Assembly: GCF_000934685.1 (NCBI RefSeq)
Contig: NZ_JYNQ01000001.1
Span: forward strand, 1,786,501-1,850,500
Origin: Lacinutrix sp. Hel_I_90
GTDB taxonomy: Bacteria; Bacteroidota; Bacteroidia; Flavobacteriales; Flavobacteriaceae
Length of the DNA stretch: 64,000 nucleotides
Direction of reading: 5' to 3'
Shown: piece after piece, positions 25,388 through 35,285 of the stretch
How positions within the stretch are numbered: the stretch's first letter is position 1
Layout of the letters: every line of letters begins with the position of its first letter
The notes under the pieces: model-generated
The model's database searches: none
The model's input: only the letters and a program-made list of their open reading frames with translations
What the model was told of the DNA's origin: nothing
Position numbers and translations under genes: made by a program

Positions 25388-26329
25388 ATGAACTGGAAAG
25401 TAAAAGCGATACTTCAAAAAGTTTTATCAACTACGAAACTGGGTGATTATTTAAATCATATTCCGGCGACTTTGAACAAAAATTACAATAAGCATGTTAC
25501 TTTATACCAAACACATGAATGTGTTCGCAAATTTAGCTATTGTAACCTAGAGCTTTCTTCAAGCAAAACTGCTTTAGAAATTGGTACAGGATACTCTTTG
25601 ATTTCTTCTGTTGTTTTAGCACTTCTAGGTTTTCAAAAAATCGTTACTGTTGACATCACAAGAGACCTTCAATTTTCTACCTACAAAAAACAAGAAAAAT
25701 TTTTAGACCATTCCAAAATCATAAATTTAATCGCTTCAAAAAGTATTTTTTCGGAACAGGAACTAAAAGACAAAATAAATCAAATCAAAAAAGCAGACAC
25801 CTTAGAAGCGCTTTTAGACTTATTAAATATTACTTATGTCGCGCCATATACCTTCAAAAAACTTTTTAAACAGTCCAAAACCTTTGACTATATCTCCTCC
25901 CAGGTCGTATTAGAACATATGTCTCCTGAAACCCTAAACAAACTATTTAAATTCACAAAGCATGCGATACATAAGGAACAGTTTTGCATACACACTATTA
26001 ATTTTATAGACCATTTTGCCAATCCAGGCTTTTTCCAAGACAAATCAATCTCTGAATTTAATTTTTTAAAATATTCCAATCGTTCTTGGAAATTTTGGGC
26101 AGGAAATTCGATAGCCTATACCAATAGACTATCTTACAGGTATTATCTTGAATTATGTGAAAAATATGATTTAAAAATCATAAATTTCATTGGTGAAAAT
26201 TATAGACCAAGAAAAGAATTAAGCCCGCAATTAATCCATGCTGATATTTTAAAAAAATATAGTTCAAAAATTAATATTGAAGATTTAACGCGATACCAGC
26301 GCGGTACCTTAATAATTTCAAACCCATAA
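25388..26329 (+). CDS. SAM-dependent methyltransferase (class I)
   Basis: 313 residues, cytoplasmic. Motif I is ALEIGTGYSLISS (about 64-76), followed by VTVDITRD at the end of strand 2. YISSQVVLEHM is the post-strand-4 motif seen in Methyltransf_11/25 proteins. The long insert between them (helical, about 100-155) is unusual. Substrate unknown; position inside the glycan locus suggests a sugar or lipid-linked intermediate. It starts 7 bases after the radical SAM gene and ends immediately before the next methyltransferase, so all are one operon. Confidence 0.78.
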   Translation: MNWKVKAILQKVLSTTKLGDYLNHIPATLNKNYNKHVTLYQTHECVRKFSYCNLELSSSKTALEIGTGYSLISSVVLALLGFQKIVTVDITRDLQFSTYKKQEKFLDHSKIINLIASKSIFSEQELKDKINQIKKADTLEALLDLLNITYVAPYTFKKLFKQSKTFDYISSQVVLEHMSPETLNKLFKFTKHAIHKEQFCIHTINFIDHFANPGFFQDKSISEFNFLKYSNRSWKFWAGNSIAYTNRLSYRYYLELCEKYDLKIINFIGENYRPRKELSPQLIHADILKKYSSKINIEDLTRYQRGTLIISNP

Positions 26330-27115
26330 ATGAAAGCTGATTTCGACATAGCATCTCGTGCGTACGATACTGTTTTTACGTTTTCCAATATTGGAAAAGC
26401 GCAACGCAACCGTGTATTCAAGTATATAAACCCATTCTTAAAACAAGGGAAAAAACTTTCGATTTTAGAATTGAATTGTGGTACAGGTGCAGATGCTATA
26501 CAGTTTGGTCAACTAGGGCACTCGGTTATTGCAACAGACATTTCGGATGGCATGATAACTACAGCCACCGCCAAACCACATCCCGAAAATGTATCCTTTC
26601 AGCTGCAAGACATAAACACCCTTACTGCGACTACTTTTAACAAGACATTTGATTTAATTTTTTCAAATTTTGGTGGATTAAACTGTTTGTCACAACAACA
26701 ATTACAAAGCTTCTTAAAAGAATCCTCCCTTTTACTCAAGCCAAAAGGCAAATTGATTCTAGTAATAATGCCTAAAAACTGTCTTTGGGAATACCTCTAT
26801 TTTTCGTTAAAAAGAAATTTTAAAAAAGCAAAAAGAAGAAACACAACTAAAAGTGTGCTAGCCAATGTAGAAGGAATTCATGTAGAAACTTGGTATTACA
26901 ATCCTAAAGACATCATATCATTAACAAGCGATTTGTATACTTTGGAAAAGTTGAAACCCATTGGTTTAACTATTCCTCCTTCCTATTTTGAAAAATCTAT
27001 TTTGGCTAAAAAACCACTACTATCCCTTTTTAAAAGTATTGATAATAGGGTTACTGGGAAATTTTGGGCAAAATATGCCGATCATTTTTTAATTGAACTC
27101 ATAAAAAAATCATAA
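26330..27115 (+). CDS. SAM-dependent methyltransferase (class I)
   Basis: 261 residues. Starts with FDIASRAYDTVFTFSNIGK, a typical leader of small-molecule methyltransferases, then motif I SILELNCGTGADAIQFG, motif II VIATDISDGMI and FDLIFSNFGGLNCL. The C-terminal half has LKPKGKLILVIMPK. The ATG directly follows the previous stop, indicating coupled translation. Likely O- or N-methylation in assembly of the locus product (inference). Confidence 0.85.
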   Translation: MKADFDIASRAYDTVFTFSNIGKAQRNRVFKYINPFLKQGKKLSILELNCGTGADAIQFGQLGHSVIATDISDGMITTATAKPHPENVSFQLQDINTLTATTFNKTFDLIFSNFGGLNCLSQQQLQSFLKESSLLLKPKGKLILVIMPKNCLWEYLYFSLKRNFKKAKRRNTTKSVLANVEGIHVETWYYNPKDIISLTSDLYTLEKLKPIGLTIPPSYFEKSILAKKPLLSLFKSIDNRVTGKFWAKYADHFLIELIKKS

Positions 27116-27154
27116 TTTGGGAACTAGCAAAAAAAAAGAGAGAAACACAAGATA

Positions 27155-28543
27155 ATGAGTATAGTACTTACACATTCCTACTATCTTTTTGAAGATGAAA
27201 AAGAGCAAAGCATCATGCGACCTTATGCACCATTAGGGTTGTTGTACATTTCATCATATTTAAATGAAAATAAGATTGAAAATCATGTGTATGATTCTAC
27301 TTTTTATTCTAAACTGGATCAACTTCATTTTATAAAAGAAAAGCAGCCAAAAGCGATTGCGATTTATGTTAATTTGATGACAAAAATTAACGTAATTAAA
27401 TTGGTTAAAATTTTAAATACTGACGAAACGTATGGTTTCCCAAAGATTATTCTTGGCGGACCAGACATTACGTACAACTTAGAAAATTATCTCAATACTG
27501 GTGTCGATTTTTTAATTATTGGCGAAGGCGAACAAACCACGCTCGAGTTGTATCAGGCCATTGCTAATGGTGAAGATTATAGCGAAATTTGTGGCATTGC
27601 TTATTTAGAAAACGGTGAAGTAAAAAAAACACCGCCACGAATGCACATGAAAAGTCTTCAAGAATTGCCATTACCAAATCGGGCCAGCATTCCAGTAGAA
27701 AAATATTTAGAAGCCTGGAAAGTACATCATGGACAAAGCTCCATGACAGTTAGTACGCAACGTGGCTGTCCATACACCTGTAAATGGTGTAGTACCGCAG
27801 TTTATGGCCAAAGCTATCGCAGGCGGCCACCAAATATGGTCGCAGCCGAATTGAAAATACTAAAAGACACCTATAACCCCGATAGTATTTGGTTTGTGGA
27901 CGATGTCTTTAGCGTAAGCTTTAAATGGATTGAAAGTTTTCATGAAGAGGTAATAAAGCAAAAGGCTATTATTCCGTTTGAATGCATTACACGTGCCGAA
28001 CGTCTGAATGATGACATTTTACAACTCTTAAAAGAAGCAGGTTGTTTCCGAATTTGGATTGGAGCCGAAAGTGGTTCTCAAAAAATAATAGATGCCATGG
28101 ATCGTCGCGTTGACGTCGAGGTGGTAAAAACCGCTATTCAAAAGACGAATGCTTTAGGTATCGAAACAGGAACTTTTATCATGGTTGGTTATCCCGGTGA
28201 AGACGAAAAGGATATTAAAGAAACGATAACTTATCTCAAAGCCGCAAATCCCACACACTTTACCATCACGATAGCTTATCCCATAAAAGGCACATCGCTA
28301 TACAACGAAATAGAAGACCAAATTACCATTAAACCGAATTGGGATACCTCTACAGACCGAGACATTGATTTCACCAGAACCTATCCTAAAAAATTTTATG
28401 ATTATGCCGTAAGACACATTGTCAATGAAGTGAATTATACTAAAGAACTACTCAAAGGAAAAGAGCTAAATCTGGTGAATACTTTAAAATTGAAAACAAA
28501 ATCTGTTTTAGCACAAACGGGGATGAAATTATATAAAAGATAA
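27155..28543 (+). CDS. B12-binding-type radical SAM enzyme (2)
   Basis: 462 residues. B12-binding-like domain (PLGLLYISSYLNE, then IIGEGEQT), cluster cysteines C205, C209 and C212 in GCPYTCKWC, then WFVDDVFS and WIGAESGSQKIIDAMDRR. A C-terminal helical region follows. Close paralogue of the enzyme at 23947; both are followed by a methyltransferase gene, so the locus seems to contain a duplicated radical SAM/methyltransferase module. Its stop overlaps the next start by one base. Confidence 0.88.
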   Translation: MSIVLTHSYYLFEDEKEQSIMRPYAPLGLLYISSYLNENKIENHVYDSTFYSKLDQLHFIKEKQPKAIAIYVNLMTKINVIKLVKILNTDETYGFPKIILGGPDITYNLENYLNTGVDFLIIGEGEQTTLELYQAIANGEDYSEICGIAYLENGEVKKTPPRMHMKSLQELPLPNRASIPVEKYLEAWKVHHGQSSMTVSTQRGCPYTCKWCSTAVYGQSYRRRPPNMVAAELKILKDTYNPDSIWFVDDVFSVSFKWIESFHEEVIKQKAIIPFECITRAERLNDDILQLLKEAGCFRIWIGAESGSQKIIDAMDRRVDVEVVKTAIQKTNALGIETGTFIMVGYPGEDEKDIKETITYLKAANPTHFTITIAYPIKGTSLYNEIEDQITIKPNWDTSTDRDIDFTRTYPKKFYDYAVRHIVNEVNYTKELLKGKELNLVNTLKLKTKSVLAQTGMKLYKR

Positions 28544-29286
28544 TGGATTTTAGTCCCTTCACACCAAAGCAAAATGTTTATTATTTAACAGCGGAAAACA
28601 ATACTTTTTCAAGGCTTTATCTCATTGTTCGCGACAAAGAACAACGTGTTTTGACTGATGCACAAGTTAAAAAACTCCCTCATCTAAACTTGTATGAATG
28701 GCGGCTTCGTAAAAAATCTACAGAACGTTTTGCAAACTATATTGCTTCTAAAAATACTGCCCTCAAAATTTTAGATATTGGCTGTGGGAATGGCTGGTTT
28801 TCAAATAAAATTGTAGAAGTATCTGATGGTAATGAAGTTATTGGTTTAGATGTAAATCGTGAAGAATTGGAACAAGCTGCTAGAATCTTCCATAAAACAA
28901 ACTTGTATTTTGTCTACGCCGATATTTTTAAGATTTCAGAGTTTTTTAAAGCACAGTTTGATATCATTACATTAAATGGTAGTATACAATATTTTGAAAA
29001 CTTTGATGTGTTAATGAGTGTTTTAAAATCATTCTTAAAGCCAAAAGGTGAAATTCATATCATTGATAGTCCATTTTATAAAGCTTCTGAAATATCTATG
29101 GCGAAAGAACGCACAAAAGCCTATTACACAAAACTTGGTGTTCCAGAAATGGCTGCAAATTACTTTCATCATTCAATTTCTGAAATAAAAGAATTTGAGG
29201 TTTTATATAAATACAAGAATAAAATTATTAATAAAGTTTTAAGGAAGAAAGACTCTCCTTTTTCTTGGTATCGCTATACCAAATAA
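28543..29286 (+). CDS. SAM-dependent methyltransferase (class I)
   Basis: 247 residues. An N-terminal ~50-residue segment (LTAENNTFSRLYLIVRDKEQR) precedes motif I LDIGCGNGWFSNKI, acidic motif VIGLDVNREEL and FDIITLNGSIQYF. LKPKGEIHIIDSPFY is the late-strand motif. Translationally coupled to the radical SAM gene. Substrate unknown; likely acts on a glycan intermediate. Confidence 0.83.
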   Translation: MDFSPFTPKQNVYYLTAENNTFSRLYLIVRDKEQRVLTDAQVKKLPHLNLYEWRLRKKSTERFANYIASKNTALKILDIGCGNGWFSNKIVEVSDGNEVIGLDVNREELEQAARIFHKTNLYFVYADIFKISEFFKAQFDIITLNGSIQYFENFDVLMSVLKSFLKPKGEIHIIDSPFYKASEISMAKERTKAYYTKLGVPEMAANYFHHSISEIKEFEVLYKYKNKIINKVLRKKDSPFSWYRYTK

Positions 29287-29314
29287 AATTGCATTGAAAA
29301 TAGTAATTCGTAAC

Positions 29315-30424
29315 ATGAAATATTTAAAACCACTATTCCTAAAAAAAATAGCCTTCTCAGCAATTTTCTTTATTGTGTTATTAATTTTAGCCGAAGTAAT
29401 ACTTTCTTGTCTAAAAATATTCCCTGATAATTATTATACCAACACCCCCAATACTAGCCATAAGTTTAGAGAAAACCCAAGTAAAATAGATGGTATTTCA
29501 GGCACTTATGAGATAGCATACGATTCTCTAGGTTCGCGATCTGTTTCAGATTACTCAAAAGCAACTCATAAGATTATTGCTATTGGAGGAAGTACAACAA
29601 TTTGCGCTGTATTGACCCAAGAAAAAACTTGGACTGCTTTACTTGATAAAAAATTAGGAGACTCTTATTGGGTTGGTAATTTTGCTAGAAGTGGAAATAG
29701 TAGCAATCACCATGTCTTTCAATTTCAACATATTCTTGATAAACCTGAATTAAAAGACACTAAAATAGTATTAATGCTAGTTGGGGTAAATGATTGTCGA
29801 GGATACTTAATCTCTCCAGATAAGTATATGCACATGCCAGATATAGATGTTAAGAAAAGAGCCTTTAAGCATATTCCAAATTCTGAATTACCTTTTTTAA
29901 AAAGACAGACCTTATTTAAACTTGCAAAACAAGCAAAACAGAGAATTCACTTTTATTCTCAACCTAGAAGACCTATTGATTATTTAGAAACGTATGAGCG
30001 CCAAATAAAACCCATTACTAAACTTCCGGATTTAACAGATGGTTTAAATCATTATGAACATAATTTGAAAAAAATTATAAAAGAAGCACAAAAACGAAAT
30101 ATCTCAATAATTTTCATAGCGCAGCCAACACTTTGGCAAAAAAACTTGTCAGATAAATATCAAACATTACTTGCTGCAAGATCATATTATAATAAAACTC
30201 CATTATATACAGGCGAAGCTTTAAATGAAATTATGACTATTTTTAACAAACGATTAATAAACGTTTGTAATAAGTATAATGTGCCTGTCATTGATTTACA
30301 ATTACCAAAAAATGAAACTATATATTATGACGATATGCATTTTAATGAGTCTGGTGCTGAAGTGGTAGCAGCAAAAGTCCATAGTTTTTTAAAACTAAAC
30401 AATCATTTAGAAACTAATGAATAA
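29315..30424 (+). CDS. membrane-anchored SGNH/GDSL-fold protein (1)
   Basis: 369 residues from ATG 29315; TTG at 29294 would add seven residues. One N-terminal transmembrane anchor (IAFSAIFFIVLLILAEVIL) then an exported SGNH domain: nucleophile Ser in AIGGSTTICA (block I), Gly in RSGNSSNHH (block II), Asn in VGVNDC (block III), and the Asp/His pair in DDMHFNESG (block V). All four blocks are present, so it can be catalytic. Members are O-acetyl esterases or transferases on glycans. It overlaps the next gene, a close paralogue, by 8 bases. Confidence 0.85.
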   Translation: MKYLKPLFLKKIAFSAIFFIVLLILAEVILSCLKIFPDNYYTNTPNTSHKFRENPSKIDGISGTYEIAYDSLGSRSVSDYSKATHKIIAIGGSTTICAVLTQEKTWTALLDKKLGDSYWVGNFARSGNSSNHHVFQFQHILDKPELKDTKIVLMLVGVNDCRGYLISPDKYMHMPDIDVKKRAFKHIPNSELPFLKRQTLFKLAKQAKQRIHFYSQPRRPIDYLETYERQIKPITKLPDLTDGLNHYEHNLKKIIKEAQKRNISIIFIAQPTLWQKNLSDKYQTLLAARSYYNKTPLYTGEALNEIMTIFNKRLINVCNKYNVPVIDLQLPKNETIYYDDMHFNESGAEVVAAKVHSFLKLNNHLETNE

Positions 30425-31535
30425 AGAAATAAAAAAAAATAGAACCGTTTTTAAAAAAATTACCATTTCTGGAATAGTAACTTTTATTATTTTAATCCTG
30501 GCTGAAATTACACTTTCAACATTTCAAATTTTTCCAAATAATTATTTTACTATGACTCCCAATTCTGGTTTTATATGGAAAATAAATTCTGAAGAAATTA
30601 CAGGAATTAATCAGGATTCTGAAGTTTCCTTTGACGAATTGGGTGCCAGATCAATTTCAAACTATCAAGATAAAGAACATAAAATAGTTCTTTTTGGAGG
30701 AAGCACAACCGCTTGTTTTGCCTTAACACAATTAAAAACCTGGCCTGCATTACTAGAGAAAAAATTAGGTGATGCCTATTGGGTAGGAAATTTTGGAAGA
30801 CCTGGAAATAGTAGCAACCATCATATTTTACAATTTGAACACATTCTCAAAAAAGAAGAATTAAGTGATGTAAAAACCGTGGTCATCATGCAAGGTGTTA
30901 ATGATTTTGTTGGCTATTTAATCTCATCAGAGCAATATCTAAACACTCCACAGCAAAAACTAAAACGCATTGCTTTTCAACATGTTCCAGATGGTGATAT
31001 CCCGTTTTACAAAAAATTAACGTTGTATAAGTTGGCGAGAAGAGCAAAACAAAATATCATTTTTCATTTCAAACATAAAGACTATTTGACAAAAGTGGTG
31101 CAAGACATCAAAACTTTAAAAAAGCAAGCCAAAATAGTTGATGAATTACCAGATTTAACAGAAGGTTTGAATCATTATAAAAAAAATACTGAATACCTCA
31201 TAAAACTTGCTGATGAAAAAAAAATCAATCTGGTTTTTGTGACACAAGCAACGATGTGGAAGCCTGATTTAGACAAGAAGTACGAAGACTTAATGACTAC
31301 AAGTGGCTTTGCTAATAATGAAGCGTTCTATAGCACCAAGGCTTTTTATCAAGGAATGGAAGCTTTCAATGCACTGTTAAAAGAAGTGTGCAATAAACAT
31401 CATGTTTCTTATATAGACTTGCAGCTCCCAAAAACTACCGCATCATTTTATGATGATTTTCATTTTAACGAATCTGGAGCTCAACTCGCATCAGATCAAA
31501 TAGCTCGTGATTTAAAAAAAGTTTTGAATAACTAA
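30417..31535 (+). CDS. membrane-anchored SGNH/GDSL-fold protein (2), tandem paralogue
   Basis: 372 residues, clearly a duplicate of the upstream gene: same anchor (ISGIVTFIILILAEITLS), GGSTTACFALTQLKTWPALL against GGSTTICAVLTQEKTWTALL, GNSSNHH, GVNDFVGYLIS and DDFHFNESGA. All SGNH blocks are kept, so both copies should be active. The middle (about 215-300) is the more divergent part and may set acceptor or bond preference. Last gene of the first plus-strand run of the glycan locus. Confidence 0.85.
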   Translation: MNKEIKKNRTVFKKITISGIVTFIILILAEITLSTFQIFPNNYFTMTPNSGFIWKINSEEITGINQDSEVSFDELGARSISNYQDKEHKIVLFGGSTTACFALTQLKTWPALLEKKLGDAYWVGNFGRPGNSSNHHILQFEHILKKEELSDVKTVVIMQGVNDFVGYLISSEQYLNTPQQKLKRIAFQHVPDGDIPFYKKLTLYKLARRAKQNIIFHFKHKDYLTKVVQDIKTLKKQAKIVDELPDLTEGLNHYKKNTEYLIKLADEKKINLVFVTQATMWKPDLDKKYEDLMTTSGFANNEAFYSTKAFYQGMEAFNALLKEVCNKHHVSYIDLQLPKTTASFYDDFHFNESGAQLASDQIARDLKKVLNN

Positions 31536-31571
31536 TTTCAAGATAGAAAGCGTTTTTAAAATATAGTATAA

Positions 31572-32990
31572 CTAAGCTAATTGTTGTTTCTTAAAGAAGG
31601 TATCTACAATTTTCTTTTCAATAGGAACATTGAAATATTTGTATTTACAACGCCATCTTGCTAATAATTGCAACGGTTTATAAATGACTTTCTGGTTAGA
31701 ATATCCTAATCTCATATAAAATTTAAACTTTTCAAAGAAATCATATTTTTCATCACTTACCCATGGTCCTACTGATCCTACAAAATCAAAATCTGCCCAC
31801 TCCTGAATGGTTTGAGGGAGCAAATACCCTTTTTTTACAACATCATCAGTAATTTTAGTACCTGGATAAGGTTTAAAATAAAATATTGGTGTTTGGAAAT
31901 TAGGATGCATACTATTTAATTGATGCGCTACTTTAACAGTTTCTACTATGCTCTTATCCGATTCTTCAGGAAAACCAACAATAAAAGGAAATTGAACTGC
32001 AATACCTAAATCCCTACATCGCTCAGCACACATAAATACTTGCTCTAGCTTTATGTCCTTTTTTAACCAATCCATCATTTCTTGCGAACCAGACTCTACA
32101 CCAATTAGTAAACGACGTAACCCAGAATCTTTACAAACCTTAAAGTCTTCTAAAGTTAATCTAGAGCCTTGATCTGCACGCATAGTTGCAGCCCAGGTAA
32201 ACTTGAGTTTCTTTTTAATAATTAATTGAGAGATTTCAATAACTCTATCTCTGTAGGTAAAGTAGGTTTCATCTTGTAGGTTTACATCTGTAAATTTATA
32301 TTTATTGTAAAGTTCCTCCAATTTGTTTACCATTATTTCGGGAGAAATAGCTGTCCATTTTCTATTGTAAACGAATGGATCTGCACAGAAACTACATCTA
32401 AAAAAGCAACCTGTAGATGATATATAATCAAGTTGTCGTCGTCCCTTTTTTTCAAAATATTTTTCTACATCAATTAAGTCATAATTAACTTCAGCAAAGG
32501 CATCCATTTTAACAATGGTTCTTGGTGGGTTTTTTATTATATCACCTGTATTATTTCTATAGCAAATACCTTTTACCTTAGATAAATCTTTGTCCGATTC
32601 AAAGGTTTCAACAAGTTCCTTGAAAGTATCTTCTCCTTGCCCCTGAACTGTAACATCTATACACAATTCATCTTTTAATGTTTGTTCTGGAAATAAAGAG
32701 GTATGCCAACCTCCCCAAATAATTGGAATATCTTGTCTTAGGTTTCTAACCCCCTGTGTTATATCTAAGGCGTTTCTTATTGGTCTACCAGTTAACGAGG
32801 TTACACCAAAACAAAGCGCTTCATTAATATGTTCTTTAATTACTTCTATTGGATCTTCTTCAATACGACCATCAACAATAATGACTTCATATTTTTTTTG
32901 ATCTAAAATAGAACCAATGGCTAACAAAGCTAATGGCATGTCATAAAAAACAGCTACTGGATTATATAAAAGAATTTTTTGCCTTTTCAA
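31572..32990 (-). CDS. B12-binding-type radical SAM enzyme (3)
   Basis: 472 residues. B12-binding-like domain (LLAIGSILDQKKYEV, WGGWHTSLFPEQ, VQGQGED) and cluster cysteines C195, C199 and C202 in GCFFRCSFC. LLIGVESGSQEMMDWLKK and FPFIVGFPEES are typical of the class. It belongs to a different subgroup from enzymes 1 and 2 (WGGWHxSLFP type, as in hopanoid- and anaerobic-cyclase-like relatives). Oriented against its neighbours; it follows the GT2 gene on the minus strand after 28 bases, so the two are probably cotranscribed. Confidence 0.87.
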   Translation of the reverse strand: MKRQKILLYNPVAVFYDMPLALLAIGSILDQKKYEVIIVDGRIEEDPIEVIKEHINEALCFGVTSLTGRPIRNALDITQGVRNLRQDIPIIWGGWHTSLFPEQTLKDELCIDVTVQGQGEDTFKELVETFESDKDLSKVKGICYRNNTGDIIKNPPRTIVKMDAFAEVNYDLIDVEKYFEKKGRRQLDYISSTGCFFRCSFCADPFVYNRKWTAISPEIMVNKLEELYNKYKFTDVNLQDETYFTYRDRVIEISQLIIKKKLKFTWAATMRADQGSRLTLEDFKVCKDSGLRRLLIGVESGSQEMMDWLKKDIKLEQVFMCAERCRDLGIAVQFPFIVGFPEESDKSIVETVKVAHQLNSMHPNFQTPIFYFKPYPGTKITDDVVKKGYLLPQTIQEWADFDFVGSVGPWVSDEKYDFFEKFKFYMRLGYSNQKVIYKPLQLLARWRCKYKYFNVPIEKKIVDTFFKKQQLA

Positions 32991-33018
32991 ATTTGGTGTT
33001 TTTTAGCTAATATAGTTA

Positions 33019-33759
33019 CTATTTAAAAATTTCAAACGAAACAAGCTCCTTTTTGTGTAAAAAATACTGAACAGAAACCCTCAACACACCAAAGCCATAA
33101 GTCATACTGCGTTTAAAATTAATAGAAGAGCTTTCACTAGAATAGGTGGTCGGACAAGTAATTTCAGCAATTTCAAAACCTTTATTAAAGATTTGACATA
33201 ACATCTCATTATCAAATATAAAATCATTTGAATTAGACTCTAAATTCAATGAATTGAATACTTCTGCTGAAAAGGCCCTAAAGCCTGAATGGTATTCAGA
33301 TAATTTTTGACCGATTAAAATGTTTTGGAATAGGGTTAAAAAACGATTCGCAATATATTTATAGAGTGGCATTCCTCCTCGCAACGCACCTTTCCCTAAA
33401 ATTCTTGATCCCATGACAACTGGATACACGTCATTTGCAATCAAATATGCCATGGAGTGAATCAATTTTGGCGTGTACTGGTAATCGGGATGTAACATAA
33501 CAATTATATCACCTCCAAGAGACAGCGCCTTCTTGTAACAGCTTTTCTGATTAGCGCCATACCCTTTGTTTTCATCATGCATCAAAACATGCTTAATCCC
33601 TAATGCTTTTGCGACTTGAAGCGTCTCATCGGTACTATTATCATCCACTAAAACAACTTCATCGACAATGTCAAACGGAATTTCTTCGTAGGTTTTTTGT
33701 AGTGTCTCCGAAGCATTATACGCAGGAAGTACAACGATAACTTTTTTAGTGTTAATCAT
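33019..33759 (-). CDS. GT2 glycosyltransferase, polyprenol-phosphate sugar synthase type
   Basis: 246 residues of a GT-A fold: VVLPAYNASETL, EVVLVDDNSTDET, the D-x-D-like MLHPDYQ and GKGALRGGMP. No C-terminal membrane segments, as in soluble dolichol-phosphate-mannose-synthase-like proteins. Such enzymes load a sugar onto a polyprenyl phosphate for later use outside by GT-C enzymes, and two GT-C candidates (33.8 and 42.5 kb) lie in this locus. The sugar is unknown. Divergent from the first of these GT-C genes across 33 bases. Confidence 0.85.
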   Translation of the reverse strand: MINTKKVIVVLPAYNASETLQKTYEEIPFDIVDEVVLVDDNSTDETLQVAKALGIKHVLMHDENKGYGANQKSCYKKALSLGGDIIVMLHPDYQYTPKLIHSMAYLIANDVYPVVMGSRILGKGALRGGMPLYKYIANRFLTLFQNILIGQKLSEYHSGFRAFSAEVFNSLNLESNSNDFIFDNEMLCQIFNKGFEIAEITCPTTYSSESSSINFKRSMTYGFGVLRVSVQYFLHKKELVSFEIFK

Positions 33760-33792
33760 GATTTTTGGCTAATTGCGCTTAAAACGCAAAAA

Positions 33793-35283
33793 ATGACATG
33801 TTTTTTTTACGATGGTCAATTTAACAACTATATTTATATAAGCAAAACAAAAGCATCATTGAAGTTACAAAAATTCAACAGCTCTTTTTACAGAACTTTA
33901 ACGCTATTTAGCATTCCGCTTCTCATTATTTTTTTCTTGAGAATTTTTGGATTTGATGGTTTATATGGGCAAGATTCGTATGAATATTTACGCTATACAA
34001 ATGCCATTCAAGATTATATAGGAGGTGGCGCACATCCCGGACATTATTTTTGGCCTGTATTATATCCAACGCTGGGAAGTGTCTTTGGTTTTATTTTTGG
34101 AAGCGCTTTTGCTTTACAATTAATAAGCGGCTTGAGTCTTTCCATAGCCTGTGTTTATATTTTAAAAACCATTCGGCTTCTTTATCCAGATTCTAAATTT
34201 AAATTTTTCTATGTGTTAATTTTTGGCACTTTTAGTCCTTTTCTATTAAAAATGGGCTTGATTGTAATGTCTGATGCCTTGGCCTTAGTTTTTATAGTGT
34301 TATCGTTTTATTTCTTTTTTAAATCCTACTATCAAAAAACAAGTTTAACGCTCGTTTTCGTCTTTGCTACATGTGCTTTAATGGCCAGATATGCAGCGCT
34401 CTTTATTACCTTTCCTATTATAGCATATGCCTTGTATTTGGTTTTCAAACGAAGGAAAATAAACCAATTTGTGATTGCAATTCTATTGAGTATAACTACC
34501 TCAATTCCTTTTATAATTTTTCAATGGGACGCATTATTTGAAGCGTCTTCTAATTACTTTCTAAAAGTTTGGTCAGTTATGAATTATTTTAAATCAAATT
34601 ATATAACTGAAGATGGAACACAAGGTTATCTGTTTCCAAATTTAATCTATGCTTTTTATTTGTTTTTTCACCCTGGATTTATCTTTATTGGAAGTGTTTT
34701 AAGCCTCATGACCTTAAAAGATTATAAATCGCTCTTTACTTTTCATCAAAAAATGCTGATGATTTGCAGTGCCTTGTATATTTTCTTCTTGGCAGGAATT
34801 CCATTTCAAAACCCGCGAATTCTCGCTCTATTATTTCCATTGGTATTGATTTTATTATTTCCGGCTTTTAAAAAACTAATGACTATCACATGGATTAACC
34901 ATTTTTTTATTCCAATAGCAATTGTTTGCATAGGATTACAACTCGCTTTTTTCACAATGACTTTCCATCATATATTTTCACGTACGATGATTGAAAAAGA
35001 AATTGCAACCATGATTGAACCCTATCAAGGCAAAACTTTGTATAGTTTTGATGTTGACTTGGCACTCCAAGGTCGCGGTTTAGATTTTGAGTATAAAAAC
35101 ATGTATAGGGAACGTTACCAAAATTTTAATAAAAACGATTTTATTTTGTTTGATCCGTCTCGCTATAAAGTACAATGGAAGGATAAAAACCCAATGTTAA
35201 ACTGGGAATTCATTGAAAAAAATTATGAATTAAAAGTATTGAAAACGCATCCTGAAGGATGGATATTATATCAAATTCAATAG
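33793..35283 (+). CDS. GT39/ArnT-like integral membrane glycosyltransferase
   Basis: 496 residues, about 10-12 transmembrane segments. The first loop carries GQDSYEYLRYTNAIQ, the acidic motif of GT-C transferases, followed by PGHYFWPVLYPTLGS. It would use a polyprenol-phosphate sugar on the outer face of the inner membrane. The first 22 residues (MTCFFYDGQFNNYIYISKTKAS) do not look like protein of this family; a TTG at 33859 giving MKLQKFNSS is a likely alternative start. The following deacetylase gene begins 2 bases after the stop or overlaps it. Confidence 0.8.
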   Translation: MTCFFYDGQFNNYIYISKTKASLKLQKFNSSFYRTLTLFSIPLLIIFFLRIFGFDGLYGQDSYEYLRYTNAIQDYIGGGAHPGHYFWPVLYPTLGSVFGFIFGSAFALQLISGLSLSIACVYILKTIRLLYPDSKFKFFYVLIFGTFSPFLLKMGLIVMSDALALVFIVLSFYFFFKSYYQKTSLTLVFVFATCALMARYAALFITFPIIAYALYLVFKRRKINQFVIAILLSITTSIPFIIFQWDALFEASSNYFLKVWSVMNYFKSNYITEDGTQGYLFPNLIYAFYLFFHPGFIFIGSVLSLMTLKDYKSLFTFHQKMLMICSALYIFFLAGIPFQNPRILALLFPLVLILLFPAFKKLMTITWINHFFIPIAIVCIGLQLAFFTMTFHHIFSRTMIEKEIATMIEPYQGKTLYSFDVDLALQGRGLDFEYKNMYRERYQNFNKNDFILFDPSRYKVQWKDKNPMLNWEFIEKNYELKVLKTHPEGWILYQIQ

Positions 35284-35285
35284 GT

